Origin: Vespa crabro
Taxonomy: Eukaryota > Arthropoda > Insecta > Hymenoptera > Vespidae
Length of the DNA stretch: 64,000 nucleotides
Direction of reading: 5' to 3'
Assembly (NCBI RefSeq): GCF_910589235.1
Contig: NC_060965.1
Coordinates: forward strand, 2,625,901-2,689,900
Shown here piece by piece: positions 1-14,635 of this stretch. A model generated the notes under the pieces. That model was not told the origin of the DNA. It searched no databases and worked only from the letters and a program-made list of their open reading frames with translations. The position numbers and the translations under genes are program-made. Position 1 is the stretch's first letter; each line of letters starts with the position of its first letter.

Positions 1-654
1 TATGCGGGAGGTTTCGGAATTGTATGCGCGCTACAGGATGCACATTTATATGAACTCTTTTATTTGCTTTGACGTTCGCGAGTTACACCCGAAGAAAAGA
101 ATGCAATACATAGTTGGGCTCATATATAGGTATGCGCGTGATGCTTTTTGGGGTAATAAATAACCAGCTTTCAGAACGAAAGGAACGCAAAGGGTCGATC
201 TGTGAGAGCTCGGTGACGAATGAACGACGCGACGTGCATAGACAACGGCGATACGAATCGTGGGATCATTAATCTTTTTTACATGGTACACGTGAATTTA
301 ATGTAATCTCGTTTTCCCTCTCGTGAAACGCGCTTCTCTTTCCCTTTTCTCTATCCTTCGACGAAATGAAAAAGACATCTTTGTTCTTCGCTTGACATCC
401 TAAATTATGTTTCTCCTTTTTTTTTCTCTCTCTTTTTTTCTTTTCTATCGCATTGTAATTTATTTCAGCATGTTATATGGAATCATATTTTATACAGAAC
501 AATATAATAATACAATACCATTGTAATGATTTTCCATTGAATAATATCTTTGATAATAGAGCTTCGATATCGATGATAAGAATTACTTTTAAATTAAAAA
601 CGATGAAAGTGATTTTAATTATTTTATTCGACCATTTACTTTTAAGAGTTCGAT

Positions 655-745
655 AGAAAAAAAAAAAAACAAAAAACAAAAAATAAAGAAAAAAAGAAAA
701 AAGGAAAAAAAAAAGAAAGAAATAAGAGAAAGAAAAAAAGAAATA
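655..745. repeat. A-rich/GA-rich low-complexity tract
   Basis: Almost only A and G, the polypurine counterpart of the pyrimidine tracts common in the window. Confidence 0.8.
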
Positions 746-1370
746 ACCGAACCGTAGATAGTGCAATATAAAGCTCTAGATTGGCTTAACGAGTCTTCCA
801 ATAATTCGTGAGGAGCATAAAAGTGCGGTATCAATTCTCTCACGAATGGGAATTCGTAAAGAGTATTACTTGGGCCATCATTACGATCGGGAAAGTAGGC
901 TCAGTGGCCGTAATTTTGTTTAATTCCGGTAAAGTGCATTCGGAAAGAGTAAATTAACGAGGTAACACGAGTAAAGTAGTGCGTTCGTTCGGTGTGCTAG
1001 GAGAAAAACGAGCTGGTGGGGGGTGGGGATAGGCGAGGAAAGGAGTGAGGGAAATGGGAAGATTGCGACTGACGGAAAACCCGATTCTCTCTCGAAGCAG
1101 ACGTTTCCTTTAGCCCTCGTAACGCTTTCTTTTTTATTATCTGCGGGAGAAAATTGAGTTTTGTTTCCTGTCCTCGTGTACTCGAGCTCAGCTATGTATG
1201 AGCGGACTTTGTCTCCTTTCTTTTTCTCTTTTCCTTTCTTTAGCGCGAACCTTTAACACCTTACTACTTTTCCTTCGAACTTTTCGTCAACGCAATTCTA
1301 CACCCTTAACCTCCCCCTTTCCAAACCCACCCGACAGAGGTAATGAGATTTCTTTGATTCTTCGTTCCTT

Positions 1371-1393
1371 TCTCTCTCTCTCTCTCTCTTTCT

Positions 1394-1434
<41 letters not shown>
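1371..1434. repeat. (CT)n microsatellite
   Basis: Nearly perfect CT dinucleotide run with one TTTTCT interruption. Confidence 0.95.
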
Positions 1435-1435
<1 letters not shown>

Positions 1436-1833
1436 CACGTAATAAGAATTCTTCGTAGGAGTTCCGAGTAAGAGCGCGATAAAAGATCTGTCCTATCTTT
1501 TTTCTTTGGAAGAGTTCCTTTGGCTTCTGCGGATCATAGCGAGTAACTAGAAGAGAGAAATAAGAGAATGCAGTTTATTATAGTCCGAGTGAGAGGACTT
1601 TTCGAAGAACAAGTAGTGCATCGAAAATTGGAAAAGTAAGAAAAACGCAATCAAAATGCGTGGATGTGCTTGTTGAACTAATTCGTTTAAAAGAAATTCT
1701 TGATGTTAGTCCAGACGATGTTCGATCCGAGCCAGGACATCCATTTTCGATGGACGGAGCAAGATAATAATTATGCAAATAACTATGTCCTACACAAACG
1801 ACTACGTACTAATACAAGCGATATACAAGAAGA

Positions 1834-1858
1834 AAGAGAGAGAGAGAGAGAGAGAGAG
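1834..1858. repeat. (GA)n microsatellite
   Basis: About 12 uninterrupted GA units. Confidence 0.9.
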
Positions 1859-2448
1859 AAACAGAGAGATAAAATCAAGCAACAGATGTCTGGAACTGTT
1901 TTCCTTCGTTCGCGAAGCTATCCGTGCTTCTTGTGGAATCACCGATAGAGTACAAGGTGGGACACACGGAGGACGAAGCATCAACCAAGAAAGGAAGACT
2001 ATTTTCTATCTCAAGATAACGTGAAGGAGTCCAAAACTTCCATTTTGAATTCTTCCATATTCCTCGACGTCGACAGGTGGCACCTATTGCAACGGCACGT
2101 CGCCTCTTTTCTCCTCTTCTTGAGAAAATTCCAAAGAAAATTTGACGTGATAGAAAAAAAAAAAAAAAAAATTCACGACGTGTTCCTTTTTCACCGATAC
2201 GAGATTCAAGAATTATAACCGAAGTCTTAGGCGATTCTAATCTTTCCATTTAGGGTAAAAGTCGAGGGATACGTGTTGAAACTCAGACTCCTAATTGGAA
2301 GTTACGAGTATCAGTTATGAGAACATTGGAAGGTATTCGCAATGATTCTAGCACGTTTATAAATCATTTTACCCTTCTACATGGATCCCACGTATAATAT
2401 CTCGAACGTACCTCCCTTTATATCTGCGAACTATCTCTATCTATCTTG

Positions 2449-2502
<54 letters not shown>
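2449..2502. repeat. (TC)n microsatellite
   Basis: TC dinucleotide run with a single TTT interruption near the start. Confidence 0.95.
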
Positions 2503-2505
<3 letters not shown>

Positions 2506-5500
2506 CATTCTTCATCTTCATATTTTTATTATATCTTCATATCAAGGACATGACAAATTGATTCTCAAGCGATCACTCATAGAGAAAAGAATAAAAACAA
2601 AAATAATATCATTAAATTCTTGTAAGATTAGACCCGAGAAAAAGATAAGAATTTAAAGAGAAATACATATGACAATTGATTGAGGAATGATTGTTTCTTT
2701 AACACTGCCTTCAATGCTATTGAAAGTCTTCTATAGAATTTTGTGATTCCATGCTTGCAAGCATTCGTTTTCAGAGCAGAATAAAAATAAAAAATAAGGG
2801 AAGAGAAAAAAGAAAGAAGAAAAAAGAACTGAAATAAATACCGGCGAAGATATTTTTTCGAGGATTTGGTAGAACGTCGAAACGCATCAAGCCGTCCGTT
2901 ATATTGAGAAGCAGACGAAGGGAAAAGAAGGGAAGTTTGACCCTTCCTTGGTAAGAAAAGACGAATAGGAAGAAGCTTTGGACGGTTTTCTCATGGCTTT
3001 CGAGGATTTCGATCACCTAGAAGAATTTTTCTTCTTTTCCTAGCAGAGTGCCTCAGAGCCCTCTCATTTTCCGTCGCTTCGTACAACCGTGGACTCGACA
3101 ATGCCAGTGATTTCTATCCATTCAATTCGTCCTGCTCTCTTTTCTCTGCCGACTCTTCTCGCGTTTATCGGGTGTCAAAAGATGCGCGTGGAATGGACCA
3201 AAGAGGATCCATTATCGATCTGTGGCTATCGATACTACTTCGAAAGAAGTTCGAGGTAAACGTGTGGGTTGCAGCGAGGAAAGGAAAGCCTAACCTCCTA
3301 TGAACACCCTTCGTAAACGTCGTGCCTTGGATTTCGTGCCACTCGGTGATAAGCCGCTCCAACCAACGATCCCAGCCCTTAAACATCGCCCTGAGTTTCT
3401 TTCGACTAGAATGAAATCGCTTCGGGGTTTCGTTCCGCGAATAGCTTCGATCGACGAAGACCCTTTTGGCTTGTTCCTCCTGTATCAGGAATATAATTGG
3501 TCCTTCCATGAAAGCTTCGGTAGAACTGTTGTTTCTTAATGGGATCACGTAAGGTAACATTTAATGGATGATAGCGAGTCGGTGACATATAAAGAAAATA
3601 ATTTTGATAATTATTAGGTTCAGAATATAAAGAATTATATATTTATTACAAGGAATAAAAGAAATTTCATTTTTATAATAACATCGATATACAACTATTT
3701 ATGAATTTCCAAACTTTCATGAATATCATCAATATCATTAATACAATTTCAAATATGTCTCGACCTCATTCAAATTTCATTTCAAATTATTAAAACTTTC
3801 ATGCATATCTTATAAGCTGAATGAATTATGTTCTTTAACATGCATTAGGTTTTATTCTAAGCAACGATCATGAAGGTTTATTGTAATCATACACGAGCTG
3901 AGATATTCTCGTGTACGTGTATACATATCCCAATGTTTTCCAACATCAACATAGCCCCTTATATTTCTGCGGCAATCCGCAATGACCGGCCGTGATTTCC
4001 ATTCGACGTTGTTGCGTGCTCCCCGTCGGTTTACTCTGAGAAAACATGCGAGCACCGCGACGAGACCGAGGCATTTACATTCAAATTTCTTTCCCTAGAC
4101 TGAGTCTCGCGATGCATGTGACGTGGAACCAACGACGATTCCTTTTATCGATCGATCCACCAACCTCCTCTAAAGAAAGATTCTTCCGGAAGGATGCGAA
4201 AAAGTTGCCGTACCTATCAAAAACAAGTCGTTCCACGAGCTCTAATGTTTTCGCTTTTGCTGAAGTCTTTTCTAGGAAAATAACTTCAGTCTATCTTTTT
4301 ACAAATACAAAAAAAAAAAAAAAGATAGTAACAAAAAAGTTTTGCTGTATTAGCTTTCCTTAAAATATGTAAATGCATAGGTTTGTAACTCTGACTCATA
4401 CATTCGAAGTTTATCGCTCAATGAAACTTTATACTTGAATTGTCTAAATTAAACGTTTCTATTGTTTAAATTATAACAATTGCTCATTCTTCAATCAAAA
4501 AAAGACTCTATTGAAGGAAAATAGAAAGTGCAATTTTATTCGTAAAACATACTTCGAATTCTTATGGTTCGACGAATTAATAGAAAGAAATACGAGTCCA
4601 TGCTGCAGGAAGAAGTGAAGCGAACACGCAATATCGATGGAAGAATCCCTCGTGAGTTTTAATCGAGATGGGTAAGAGAATAGAAGCGGTATCAAGGGAG
4701 AAGGTGATTACTGGGGTGGGTTGTGGGGTGAAAGTGTTCGAAGGAGCGGAAGGAGAACGCAAAGTAAACGAGCGCTAATTGGAGCTGGAACGGTTTTGTT
4801 TACTATGACTACTACTGTAACTACAATCAACTACTACTACTCCTTGCTAGTAGGTGGTATAGCGTTTACCAGATGTCTTCTCGTTGCTTTCTTCGCGGAC
4901 CAAATCGTGAGGGAAGATTTCCCCGTAGACGCAATAAAAAAAAGTAGTTCGGGATGAAGTTAGGCGATGTTCGGGATTAACAGACGATTGGTATCCGTAC
5001 GAATTCACTAACTGTACTCCGCCACAGGGTATTGGGTATATATATTGGATTATGTAGATATCCAGTCAGTTTCCTAAGGGTATTCTTACAGTCGAGTGAA
5101 TTTCATGTGGGGTGAACGGTTTCTTGCTGGACCCAACGTAGTATTTGCTTGCCGTGGTTAAGGTTATTCACCACCTTCCGTTCGGATCTTCTTTAGGACT
5201 TCACCAACGGATGCGGAAAAAAATAAGAATTAGAAGCACGATATGGGAATACTCTTTCTTTAAAATTTATTATCTCGGATCATCGTGGTATCGTAAAAAA
5301 AAAAAGAAAAAAAAAAAACAAGAAAGAAAGAAAGAAAGAAAATCAATTATGTATATATATATATACTTAGATATTATAAATGTGTATACTTAGATTCAAG
5401 TATCTACTATGAATGTGGTAATGCAAGGTTCTAGAGCGTTTTTATAAAACGATTTCAAACTTCTTTACGTTCACTTTGTATTTTTCTTACGAAGAGAACG

Positions 5501-6022
5501 ATAGATAGCATTCTTACTTGTGTTCCAGCACGTATTTTCTGAACGAGGCTATCTCAAAACCAACCGCATCACGTTTTTCGATTTAAAGCCCCAAAGGCCA
5601 AGAACTACCGACCAACGAATACATTTCCACTAGTTTGGTAAAACATTGGTATCGCATGGCAAACTCCTGTACCGAACGAAACCCTACTTTTGCCGCTTGT
5701 TTTTCCCTTCAGTATATACGTGTGCTTGCTTTACCTTTGCTATTTGCATAGATCTTCGGAGGAGGTGCACGACGACACATCCTGCTCTGCCAAATTGAAT
5801 TTCTGATGGTGTTACCCGAACGACCTTTATACTTCTACTCCCTTTGGACCACTCTCCGGGATACTTACATTCGCCTATATTTTATTTATCATTTCGCGAT
5901 GTGCTCTCTCTCTTTCTCTCTCTTCACCCCATAGAGAAAAACATTATTGAAGAATATGACGGTCTTGGTCTAAACGGAATGGATACTTTCGTACGGTGGT
6001 ATCGATGAAGCTTTTTTTCTAA

Positions 6023-6025
<3 letters not shown>

Positions 6026-6078
<53 letters not shown>
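6026..6078. repeat. (AT)n microsatellite
   Basis: 53 bp of perfect AT alternation, ending directly at the MITE-end-like motif. Confidence 0.97.
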
Positions 6079-6081
<3 letters not shown>

Positions 6082-6087
6082 GATGAC
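6073..6087 (+). repeat. Solo copy of the MITE-like end
   Basis: tatatacaggatgac matches the left end of the 47902-48024 element at 14 of 15 positions and sits at the edge of a TA tract. No matching right end is seen within about 200 bp downstream. It may be a truncated copy or chance. Confidence 0.25.
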
Positions 6088-7824
6088 CAGCGTTCATGCC
6101 GGAAATAAAAGTGGCAAAAAGCTGGAATAGGGATTACACAGCATCCTCTTCGGACGAGTTTATTCCTACGAATCCTTTTAGTTCTTTTAACTTTTGCAGC
6201 GAGAGCGGAAATCGTAACTCCACTCTAGTCTTCTTGCTCGCTCTTATCGCGATCGGAGAATTATCTTTCCGATTATATCTTCACGCTATAATAATACGCG
6301 TCGAAGCGGATACGGAGACTGATGATCGTTAAAAGAAATTATTTCTTAACGGTGTGCAGCTAAAGGCATTCGAGAGCACTCGTACCAATATCCAGAAATA
6401 TTTTTGACGTTTCATAAACTATCTCTTATATTTGAGTTCATATGATAGTAATCTTAAAAATGGTTATTGCCCATAAACGTAAAAAGGTCGTTTGAACGTT
6501 CTGGTTCAAGAGTTAACTTATTTCTTCAAGGAACATACCGATTGTCAGGTGTGTCACCGATTATATACACGAACGACTAAAGGTATAATTCAAGTCATCT
6601 TTATATCAAAAACGAATCGATCAGAGATCTTTTCGCTTTGAAATATTTTCTAGCAAAGAGAAAAATATAAGGAAGATTTCATCATGCAGAATGCGTAACG
6701 TGTACTTAGTGGGAATGTTCGGTGGCGCGAGAAAAAAAGAGGCAATACGTGGCTATAGTATTCGATCGGACGAGGTGCTTAAGTGTGAACGCAATTACCA
6801 GCGTAACCACCTACGGTGGTATCGAATAACACGTATTAAGTGAGGCCGAGGAAAAGGAGAGAGGAAAGTGTTCGCGAAGGAGAAAGAGAGAAAAGGAAGG
6901 TTAGGTGGAATACGTGGTAGTGGTGGTAAAGTCGAGAGGCTGGGACTAACGAGCAAGGCGTGATACTGGCTGGTGAAGGAACGGCTAGCCCCCACTGTAG
7001 TAACATTGGGCCCACCAGCGTCAGGCCCACGAGCGTAGCCTTCTTGTTCCCGCGTCCACGCGTTCGTCTTCGGTCATTGATCGCAATCTCTCGCTAACGA
7101 GCTTACCGCCGGGTGCGAAAATCTTACCCAGGGCATACTACAGCCCCGACCTGTGCCTTCTTCGGTTTCTCTCTCTCTCTCTCTTTCTCTCTTTTTTTTT
7201 CTTTCTCTTTGCTTTCCTGTATTCTCTTTTTCTACATCTCCCTCCTCATCCTTTCCTTTTTTGCTTTCTTCTCTGTTTTTTCCATCTCGAAGATTCCTCG
7301 AGTGCCTACCTGCGTGCTCGATGATAATCGAGCAAGATCCACCACTGGGCTTCCTCACGAACCAGCCAGGATCTTTATTTACAAAATCGATCAGCCCGTT
7401 AAACGTGATCGTTATTTATGACTGTAGAGCATAGGGTCCGTCTCTACCTGCAGGTATCTCTCGTAATTCAAACAGCGTCCTGCTATGTGTACGAAAGAAA
7501 AATATCGTCATAAGCTGGGAACAAAGTTTAATGACCCTAAGGATCGATTCTAATCACGGAAATGTGAACGTCCGTTTGGAATGATTGAAAGCGAGAGGAT
7601 GAGACAGGGGCCCCAATGGATCAGTTTCGGCACTGAATTACATTGGCCTCAAAATCTTAAGGGGTTGGCTACGACATTGAATGTCGTGCACGCCTACGCA
7701 GATGGTGCGCCCGGGGTGTAGCAGTTAATTTCCTCCGTCCAAACAGCACTAATCCCGAGTGACATAAGCCAACTGACGGCTAGAGGAGAGACTATTATAT
7801 CGTTCTAGGAGAGAGTCAGAGAGA

Positions 7825-7825
7825 A

Positions 7826-7856
<31 letters not shown>

Positions 7857-7857
7857 A
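7825..7857. repeat. Compound (TA)n(GA)n microsatellite
   Basis: TA units pass directly into GA units. Confidence 0.9.
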
Positions 7858-7912
7858 ATGTTGGTGAAAGACTAGGGAGGAAACAGAGAAAGAGATAATA
7901 AAGTTCGGACGA

Positions 7913-7940
7913 ACTCAACTACGTACTCAACTACGTACTC
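7913..7940. repeat. 12-bp tandem repeat, 2.3 copies
   Basis: ACTCAACTACGT is repeated twice exactly, with a partial third copy. Confidence 0.85.
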
Positions 7941-8361
7941 CGTTATGTTTCTTTGTCACTTTATCTTCTCTTTCTCTTCTATCTCTCTTTTCTCGTTCTT
8001 TCCGCGAGTAGGTACATGTAACCAGTGTGGTGCTTCGCGTCCGTGCAAGCCGAATGAAACACGTAGCCAATTAAAGCGAGTTGTATGTTCCGGTTTTGCT
8101 TGTGAATCAAGTTGTAAGATACATCGTTCTCCAAATCCTTTGTACACATATACCGGACGTGAATGTCTCGCCAACGGGAATTCCTATAATCTTCAACGTT
8201 GAACTTGTAACTTGAGATTGAACGAATAGAATTGTAGTGTACAAACTTGTTCGTCGATCTTAGGTGTTCTTTGCTCTCTGTATAATCGATCTGTTATTTT
8301 AACCTTTCGTGAAATACCCTTCCGTCGCCTTAACCTGAAGGTGTAAATGTTCTAAGATTGG

Positions 8362-8367
<6 letters not shown>

Positions 8368-8405
<38 letters not shown>
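8368..8405. repeat. (AT)n microsatellite
   Basis: Perfect AT alternation of 38 bp. Confidence 0.95.
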
Positions 8406-8409
<4 letters not shown>

Positions 8410-11400
8410 TTTTTCTAGATTCATATTTTTTTTCATATCCATTAATCAATCCGAAGGTTAAAAAAAATATAAAAGTCAATGTTTCAAGGTAATAATTTTC
8501 TTCGATGGAAACAACAAGTAAGCCAAAAACATTAGACCTTCCTTCAACTTGGGATTTTTCGCGATGACACTGACGACTCTATCGGCTTCCTTCGGATTTA
8601 TTTTCGATCTCGGTTCGTTACGCTCCAGTTTCCTCCTACCTGCTGCAGTCCCTTCTACGACAAGGAAATGTAACGTAAAAGGATTTATACGAGACACCAT
8701 GTGACATGCCGTCATCCCATTACGGATCATCGTAAGCCTATTTGTTTAGGATAGGAACGGTCACGAGCTTAGATCGTCGTCTAATTGTCTGGAGTAACGT
8801 GTGTTTCAAAGTTGCAGCAACCTGACGTCCCCATTGGCCAGGTTCACAAGCTTTCTTCCTTCGACTTGTTCAATGACGAACCACTTTTGTTAGCATCGTG
8901 AGAAGCAGATGCACTAATGCCAAACTATTCGACGCGATATTTACTTTACTAACAAGGCGAAAGTAGTCTTTCTAGTCAGTAGAATAGAGATAATACGAAA
9001 ACTAGGGACGAATGGAGCCCAAAGGTAAAGAGAGAGAGAGAGAGAAAGAGATAGAAGAAGGTGAAGATGGGGAGAAGAAACGAGCTATGGCTCTGCTCTA
9101 AATATATATCTTTGAGCTTGTTGTATGGGAAGTGACGAGGGAGAGAAAATATCTCTCCCTCATTCCATAACGAGCGGGGAAAAACGATGCCACCTGCTCT
9201 TCTTGCCACGCGCATGAACTTTAATTAATAGGCTCGAAAAACGGCGTTTAATAAAGTACATTATCTAAGCTGAAAGAACGTGGTCAGATGTCTCTCTCTC
9301 TCTCTCTTTCTTTTTTTCTCTCTATCTTTACTTATTCATACGAAGAATTTAATCGTCAACTTTTAATTGGATAGCACAAAATGTCGTAATGATTATGATT
9401 GAAAATTAAATGAAATACCAGAGACATGTTTGGTCAAATATTTTACTATCGATGTACGGATAAGTTCAGGATTGATTGCGAATTAAATCATAAATAATAA
9501 AAATATAAAATTTAACTACATCAATTATATATTGAAGAATATTGCTAGGCATAAAAAAAAAAAAAAAATGAAAAATAAGTTATGAAGATTAATTGGAATT
9601 GATTATTGCTTTTATAAATCGTTTTAGATGGCATTGACATAACATTTGATTTTATTTTTCTCATGTCTTCTTGATGTTGATGTGAAGATAAAAAAAAAAA
9701 AAACATGATCCTGACTTTTACTAGACGCGGTGGTATTCGAGCGAGATGTCGATGCTACTCTATGTCTTGGCAAGATGTGCGTTCGACGCGTCGTTTATGT
9801 TCCGATCACGAGGCATGCCGCGAAACTGACGTGTTCCTACGGCATCAGCCGGCTCTCGAGACTAATTGATCGTGTGTCTAGACGCGATCGTTTGTCCCTT
9901 AGTCTATCGATCTGTCGATCGAACTCAGGTGATCGTGATATACGCACTAACAGCTTCATACTAGATCCATCTTCTAGTTGTATCGTACGTATAATCTAGT
10001 CATAGAGGATATCTATTGGTTATTTATAGGACATACAAATATCATTCGAAATTGATCTATTGAATGATACATGTATTAGTTACTGATTCGCATATTTCTA
10101 TCCGATACTATATTAATTATTTTACATCAATTGAATATCTTTTTCCATTAATATCGTGCTCGTGTTTAATAGCGAACATACGAATCATTCTGGATTTCGT
10201 TGACTTTGAAAAGAAGTCACCGCAGTTACTAAATCAGAATAATTCGTCGGCGCCACCGTTATACTATTTATTCAGACGGACAGATAGCTGGGACGGTTCA
10301 TGGGTTTGAGCCAAGGTCATGTCGGAAAAGCCGGCATTAGCAAGTTGTTACTAAATTTAAGTATGCACCGTCACTCACCGTTCCTCAAGTTTACACGCTT
10401 GTCTTACGTGTATTCGTGAGTCTTGCTCTGACGGACCAGATAATTGTCCCCTGTCGGATTAGGGAATATCGTTTTCAAGCTTCTGCCGAGTCGGCTTGCC
10501 AATTATCTTACTCCTTCGTCGTGGTACAGTCGTCGTAGACCCTGGTAGTTTTGACTACGAATTCGAAGAAAACATTTGCCTGAAACGATTAGCGAAAGTG
10601 TTGGAGGGAACAAACTCGAGATATTTATTACATCTAAAATTACTTTTGAAAAATTCGCCGAAACGGACGAATCTTTGTAGGAGGACGTAGGGCTTGCGAC
10701 GAGTGTGCTGACTCTGATCTAAATTTACTGCTGTGTTTCATGTAAACGACAGAGAAAGCCCTCGACATAGCGTAACATTCACGGGCAGACGATTCGCACG
10801 AGTACCGACAACCGCGAACGCTTGCTCTCTCTCTCTCTCTCTCTCTCCCTTCTTCTCTTCTGTTTCTATCTCCGTTTCTCTCCCTCTCACTCCTCTGTGG
10901 TTGACGGCCGGCTTATCTATGCTCCAGTTTCCTCCCCGCGAGATATCTATTCGTCTCTCGAGTTCACGTCTCTGACGCGTTCAACGAGCCTTTGATCGAG
11001 TGCTTATCGCATTCCCAACCCTCCAACTTCGACCCTTTGCTATTTAAAATCGCGTTTCTTTCAAGAACGGACTGTTACTGTTCAAGTGATATGAACTGAT
11101 ATTTAATGGAATTCTTTGTTTGATAAACTGATATTTAATATATAGAAAAATTATTAAATATGAAAGATTTTATTTTTGGATATTAATAAATAAAAGTGAC
11201 TTATGCTAAAAATGATTATAAAATAATGGCGATTCAATGATGAAAGTAAAATCAATAAAGAAACAGGCAAGAATTGTCTGTCCTAAATCTCCCCTTTTAC
11301 CACCTTTATTCTTCTTTTCTCCCTCTCTATGTTCGTTCATGCGAGAGAACGCGAATGAGATTGCACCGTAGCTGGTACAGGAACACCGCCAATTGTTGCA

Positions 11401-13533
11401 ACGTCGAGGAGCGTGGCCCACACCTTTTTACTCTCATCCCCCACATCACATAGCCACCATCCACTCGTGCCCATTGTGTTCCCATTGTATCCTCCCTTTT
11501 CTATTGCACGAGGCATTTTTATTGCAACCGCTCGTCGAGCTCTCCGTGGCTCGCAATATCCCTGCAAGGTGAGCCTCGCGTCAAACGAATCGCAAACGTT
11601 TGTTTCCGTCTATGCTGGACTCGTCATCCCTATCACCATTATTTTTCAAATCCTTTTAACAATGAATATGAAATAGTTGTTACAAGATAGTTATATGAGT
11701 TAAAATAGCATAATATAAATTTTATAATAATAGTATTAATTCATTGTACACATTTCTATAAGTTAATATTTATAAATATATATAATGTATAATCATTTCG
11801 AATAATGGCCAATATTATTTCAACGTAGATAATTCGAATGCTTTCTTTTCTCGAAGAACATAACTTTTCAATTTTCCTAGTCTTAAGGGAAATTGAAAAG
11901 TACGACGGAGAAAGTAATTTTCTACAAATTACGATTTTTCCTTTTATTTTATTTTGCGGCTGTCTTTGGTATGGAAAAGAATTTCACCATCGTCGAGGAT
12001 TTGCCTTATTTAACTAGGAACTGTTACTGCTCGATTCTAGCATTTTAATAGTCACCGAGTGTATCTCATTTGGACTGCAGAGAACCATTAACAAAGAAAA
12101 GAGAATCTCCCTGTCTCTCTACAGATTTACATTTTTTAATCGGGAAAGAAAATACATTGATAGAAAAGTTGTTAATGGGAAGTTTGTCGAGCCCTTCGTA
12201 ACTTCGAGAAGACCTGGCCGTTCTCGTTTTTCTTTCAGACAATCGTCCGTATAATATTTCAGGAGATTGAACGGTATTGTCCATCGAAATCGCAGTAATA
12301 CATCGACACCTCGAAGTTCGCCAGTCTGGCAAACTACTGCGCTTGTCTAGTAACTCGAAACTCGTCGCTTTATCCCTCGACAGAACCCCTAGACATTTCA
12401 CGTTCAAAGTGTTTCTTTCCTTTATATAGAACAGTAACGTGAGATCGACAGGATTCGTCTTTCCAAAGGCGCGTCAGAAAGAAAAATAAAGCGCACAAGT
12501 TAAGGCCAAGTAAATAAATTAATATATTTATTACGTAATAAATAATGCGTAATGTGACGTTAAAATAAAAATAAAAATAAAAAAAAGAAAAAAAAACAAT
12601 TTAACAATTTTATAAATTCACAGGTATGAGTTTGATTTGATAATAAGCACCATCTCGTGAGAATTCTAAAGATTAAAAGTTATAAAACGTTGGTCATTCC
12701 AAGTCACACTTACTTTCTAATTCGACATTTCCTTTAAACGCTGAACGTGAAGTTATAAATAACAAGAAACACTTTTAACAGTGCTCTTTCCACGAAGTAT
12801 TCTCAGGAGTACATCAAAGTATCTTTAAGGTGCTTACGATTATAGATCGTTCAAATATACTTTAAGTACTAGAAAACTCGCAAGGTATTACTAAACGAAC
12901 GGTTAGTTAGAATTGGAAACATTTTAGATCTTTATAGATTTTAGTAACTAGAATCTTCTTGATTTTTGTTAATTGAAATTTCATTTACAATTAAATTACA
13001 AGTGAATACATTGTCATTATTTTTAATGTCTAACAATTATTTTGCTGACTTTAAGAAATATTATTTTTTTTGAAAGATATTATCACATTTCACATTGTAA
13101 CATTTAAACAGACATTTTGATCGAATATCAGATATCAATAAAGTCCTATCGAAAAATAAATAGAGAAGTTAAAATGAAAAAAGGAAAAATGGATATTGAG
13201 AAAGGGTAAATGAGAAGAAGAATAGAAATACGATCTTTTTACCATTTATAGTGTGACGCGCTTACAGAAAATGCAATCGTTCTGGCGTGGCGCCACGCGA
13301 TGCAATTACCGAGGGAATTCTAGGCACGCGGAGGGTTTGATACCGTGAGCACTAACCCATACACACTATAGTAGACACGTCGTGCCATTGCACGAAAACA
13401 ACCCCTCTGTCTCTGCTAGCGCTAGCCCTTTCTCCTCTCTTCGTCCCTTTTACTTCTCTTTCTCCAACCGACGAAAGGACAGTAGGGGTTGGCAGAACTG
13501 AAATTCCAGTTGGATACAGCCTCCAAAAAGCGC

Positions 13534-13540
<7 letters not shown>

Positions 13541-13579
<39 letters not shown>
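13541..13579. repeat. (TC)n microsatellite
   Basis: Perfect TC run of about 19 units. Confidence 0.95.
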
Positions 13580-13586
<7 letters not shown>

Positions 13587-14590
13587 TATCTCTTTATGAG
13601 AGACTTCCCGTCACACAGATTATTATAACTCTCCCTTTACGATCGATACTATAAACGGATTATTAACGTGTACAAACTCGAATCATTGTGTTCGAAATCT
13701 GCAAAATCTTTTGGATTCTCTCTATTTCTCTCAGTATCGAATTGTAACTTGATTCCTCGATACGACGTTTCTCGTGCCAACGAACTTTTCTGGTATCACT
13801 TCCGTTATCGGTTTTGTTTCAGAATTTTTTTTCAAGTTAGCATGGAAATTTAGACGGTTGATAAAGGAAGTATAGTGAGATACTATTAGTCGAGCATATC
13901 ACAAGAAGAGGATTTTGCATTAATGAACATGATCTGTTATTCTAACGATGGTAGCACTTTTCTAAATCCTCTTATATATCGCGAAATGGAACGACGAAGA
14001 CAAGGGCAGACGGAAAATGAGGAAATAGAGGCAGAGTAGGGAAAACCGGAGTCCTCCTAATAAGAATGCTACTTGCAATAAAGTAGGATTTGCGCTTGAT
14101 AAGAATCATGAAAAAAACGCCGCGTAAGATCATTTCGAATACATCAGCCCTCAGAATTCTTCATTTTCTCTTTTTATTTCATAAGTTTTGAATTTCTCTG
14201 AAACATTTCTTTCAGTTGTTAAGTAAATTTCAAACAAAAAGAAAAATATTGTATATTTTTAAAAGATAATTATATTTAAAAGAAAAATATTTATTAGCCA
14301 GATCAAATCTTATATATATATATATATGTATAGTTTTTTTTTTTTTAAATAATTATATTTAAATCAAGTCAAATAAAATGACAATCTCTTTTTTAATTTT
14401 ATACAAAGGATTTATAATAACTGAAGTCAACTTAAAATATATTTTTATCAAAATCATTGATCGGATAAATGAAATTCGACGGAGGCACGAAACCGTATCA
14501 AGAATAAAAAAGCCGTGTGATCTCTTCTGACACGTAATAAACCGTCGGCTCTGAAGGTAAAAAGAATAGGAATAAGAAGAAAAAGAAGGA

Positions 14591-14635
14591 GAAGAAGAAG
14601 AAGAAGAAGAAGAAGAAGAAGAAGAAGAAGAAGAA
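14591..14635. repeat. (GAA)n trinucleotide repeat
   Basis: About 15 GAA units, a class that can form triplex DNA; read on the other strand it gives a meaningless poly-Leu frame. Confidence 0.95.

Larger units (their letters stand above)
1..7000. other. Upstream noncoding DNA, first part
   Basis: No gene recognised on either strand. It contains A/G-rich runs (655-745), CT/GA tracts, a TA tract, and poly-A runs at 2154-2170 and 4311-4323. The open frames are low-complexity products or short frames without splice or start support. The segment 2840-3560 is less repetitive and richer in G+C but shows no recognisable protein. Confidence 0.6.

Noticed and set aside
3165..3560. 131-residue non-repetitive minus-strand frame
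   Set aside because: No recognised domain, no signal peptide, no splice context or neighbouring coding evidence; consistent with a chance frame in a G+C-richer patch.
7945..8202. Cysteine-containing frame (CNQCGASRPCKP and following)
   Set aside because: The cysteine spacing fits no zinc-binding or toxin family I recognise, and the N-terminus is a translated CT tract.
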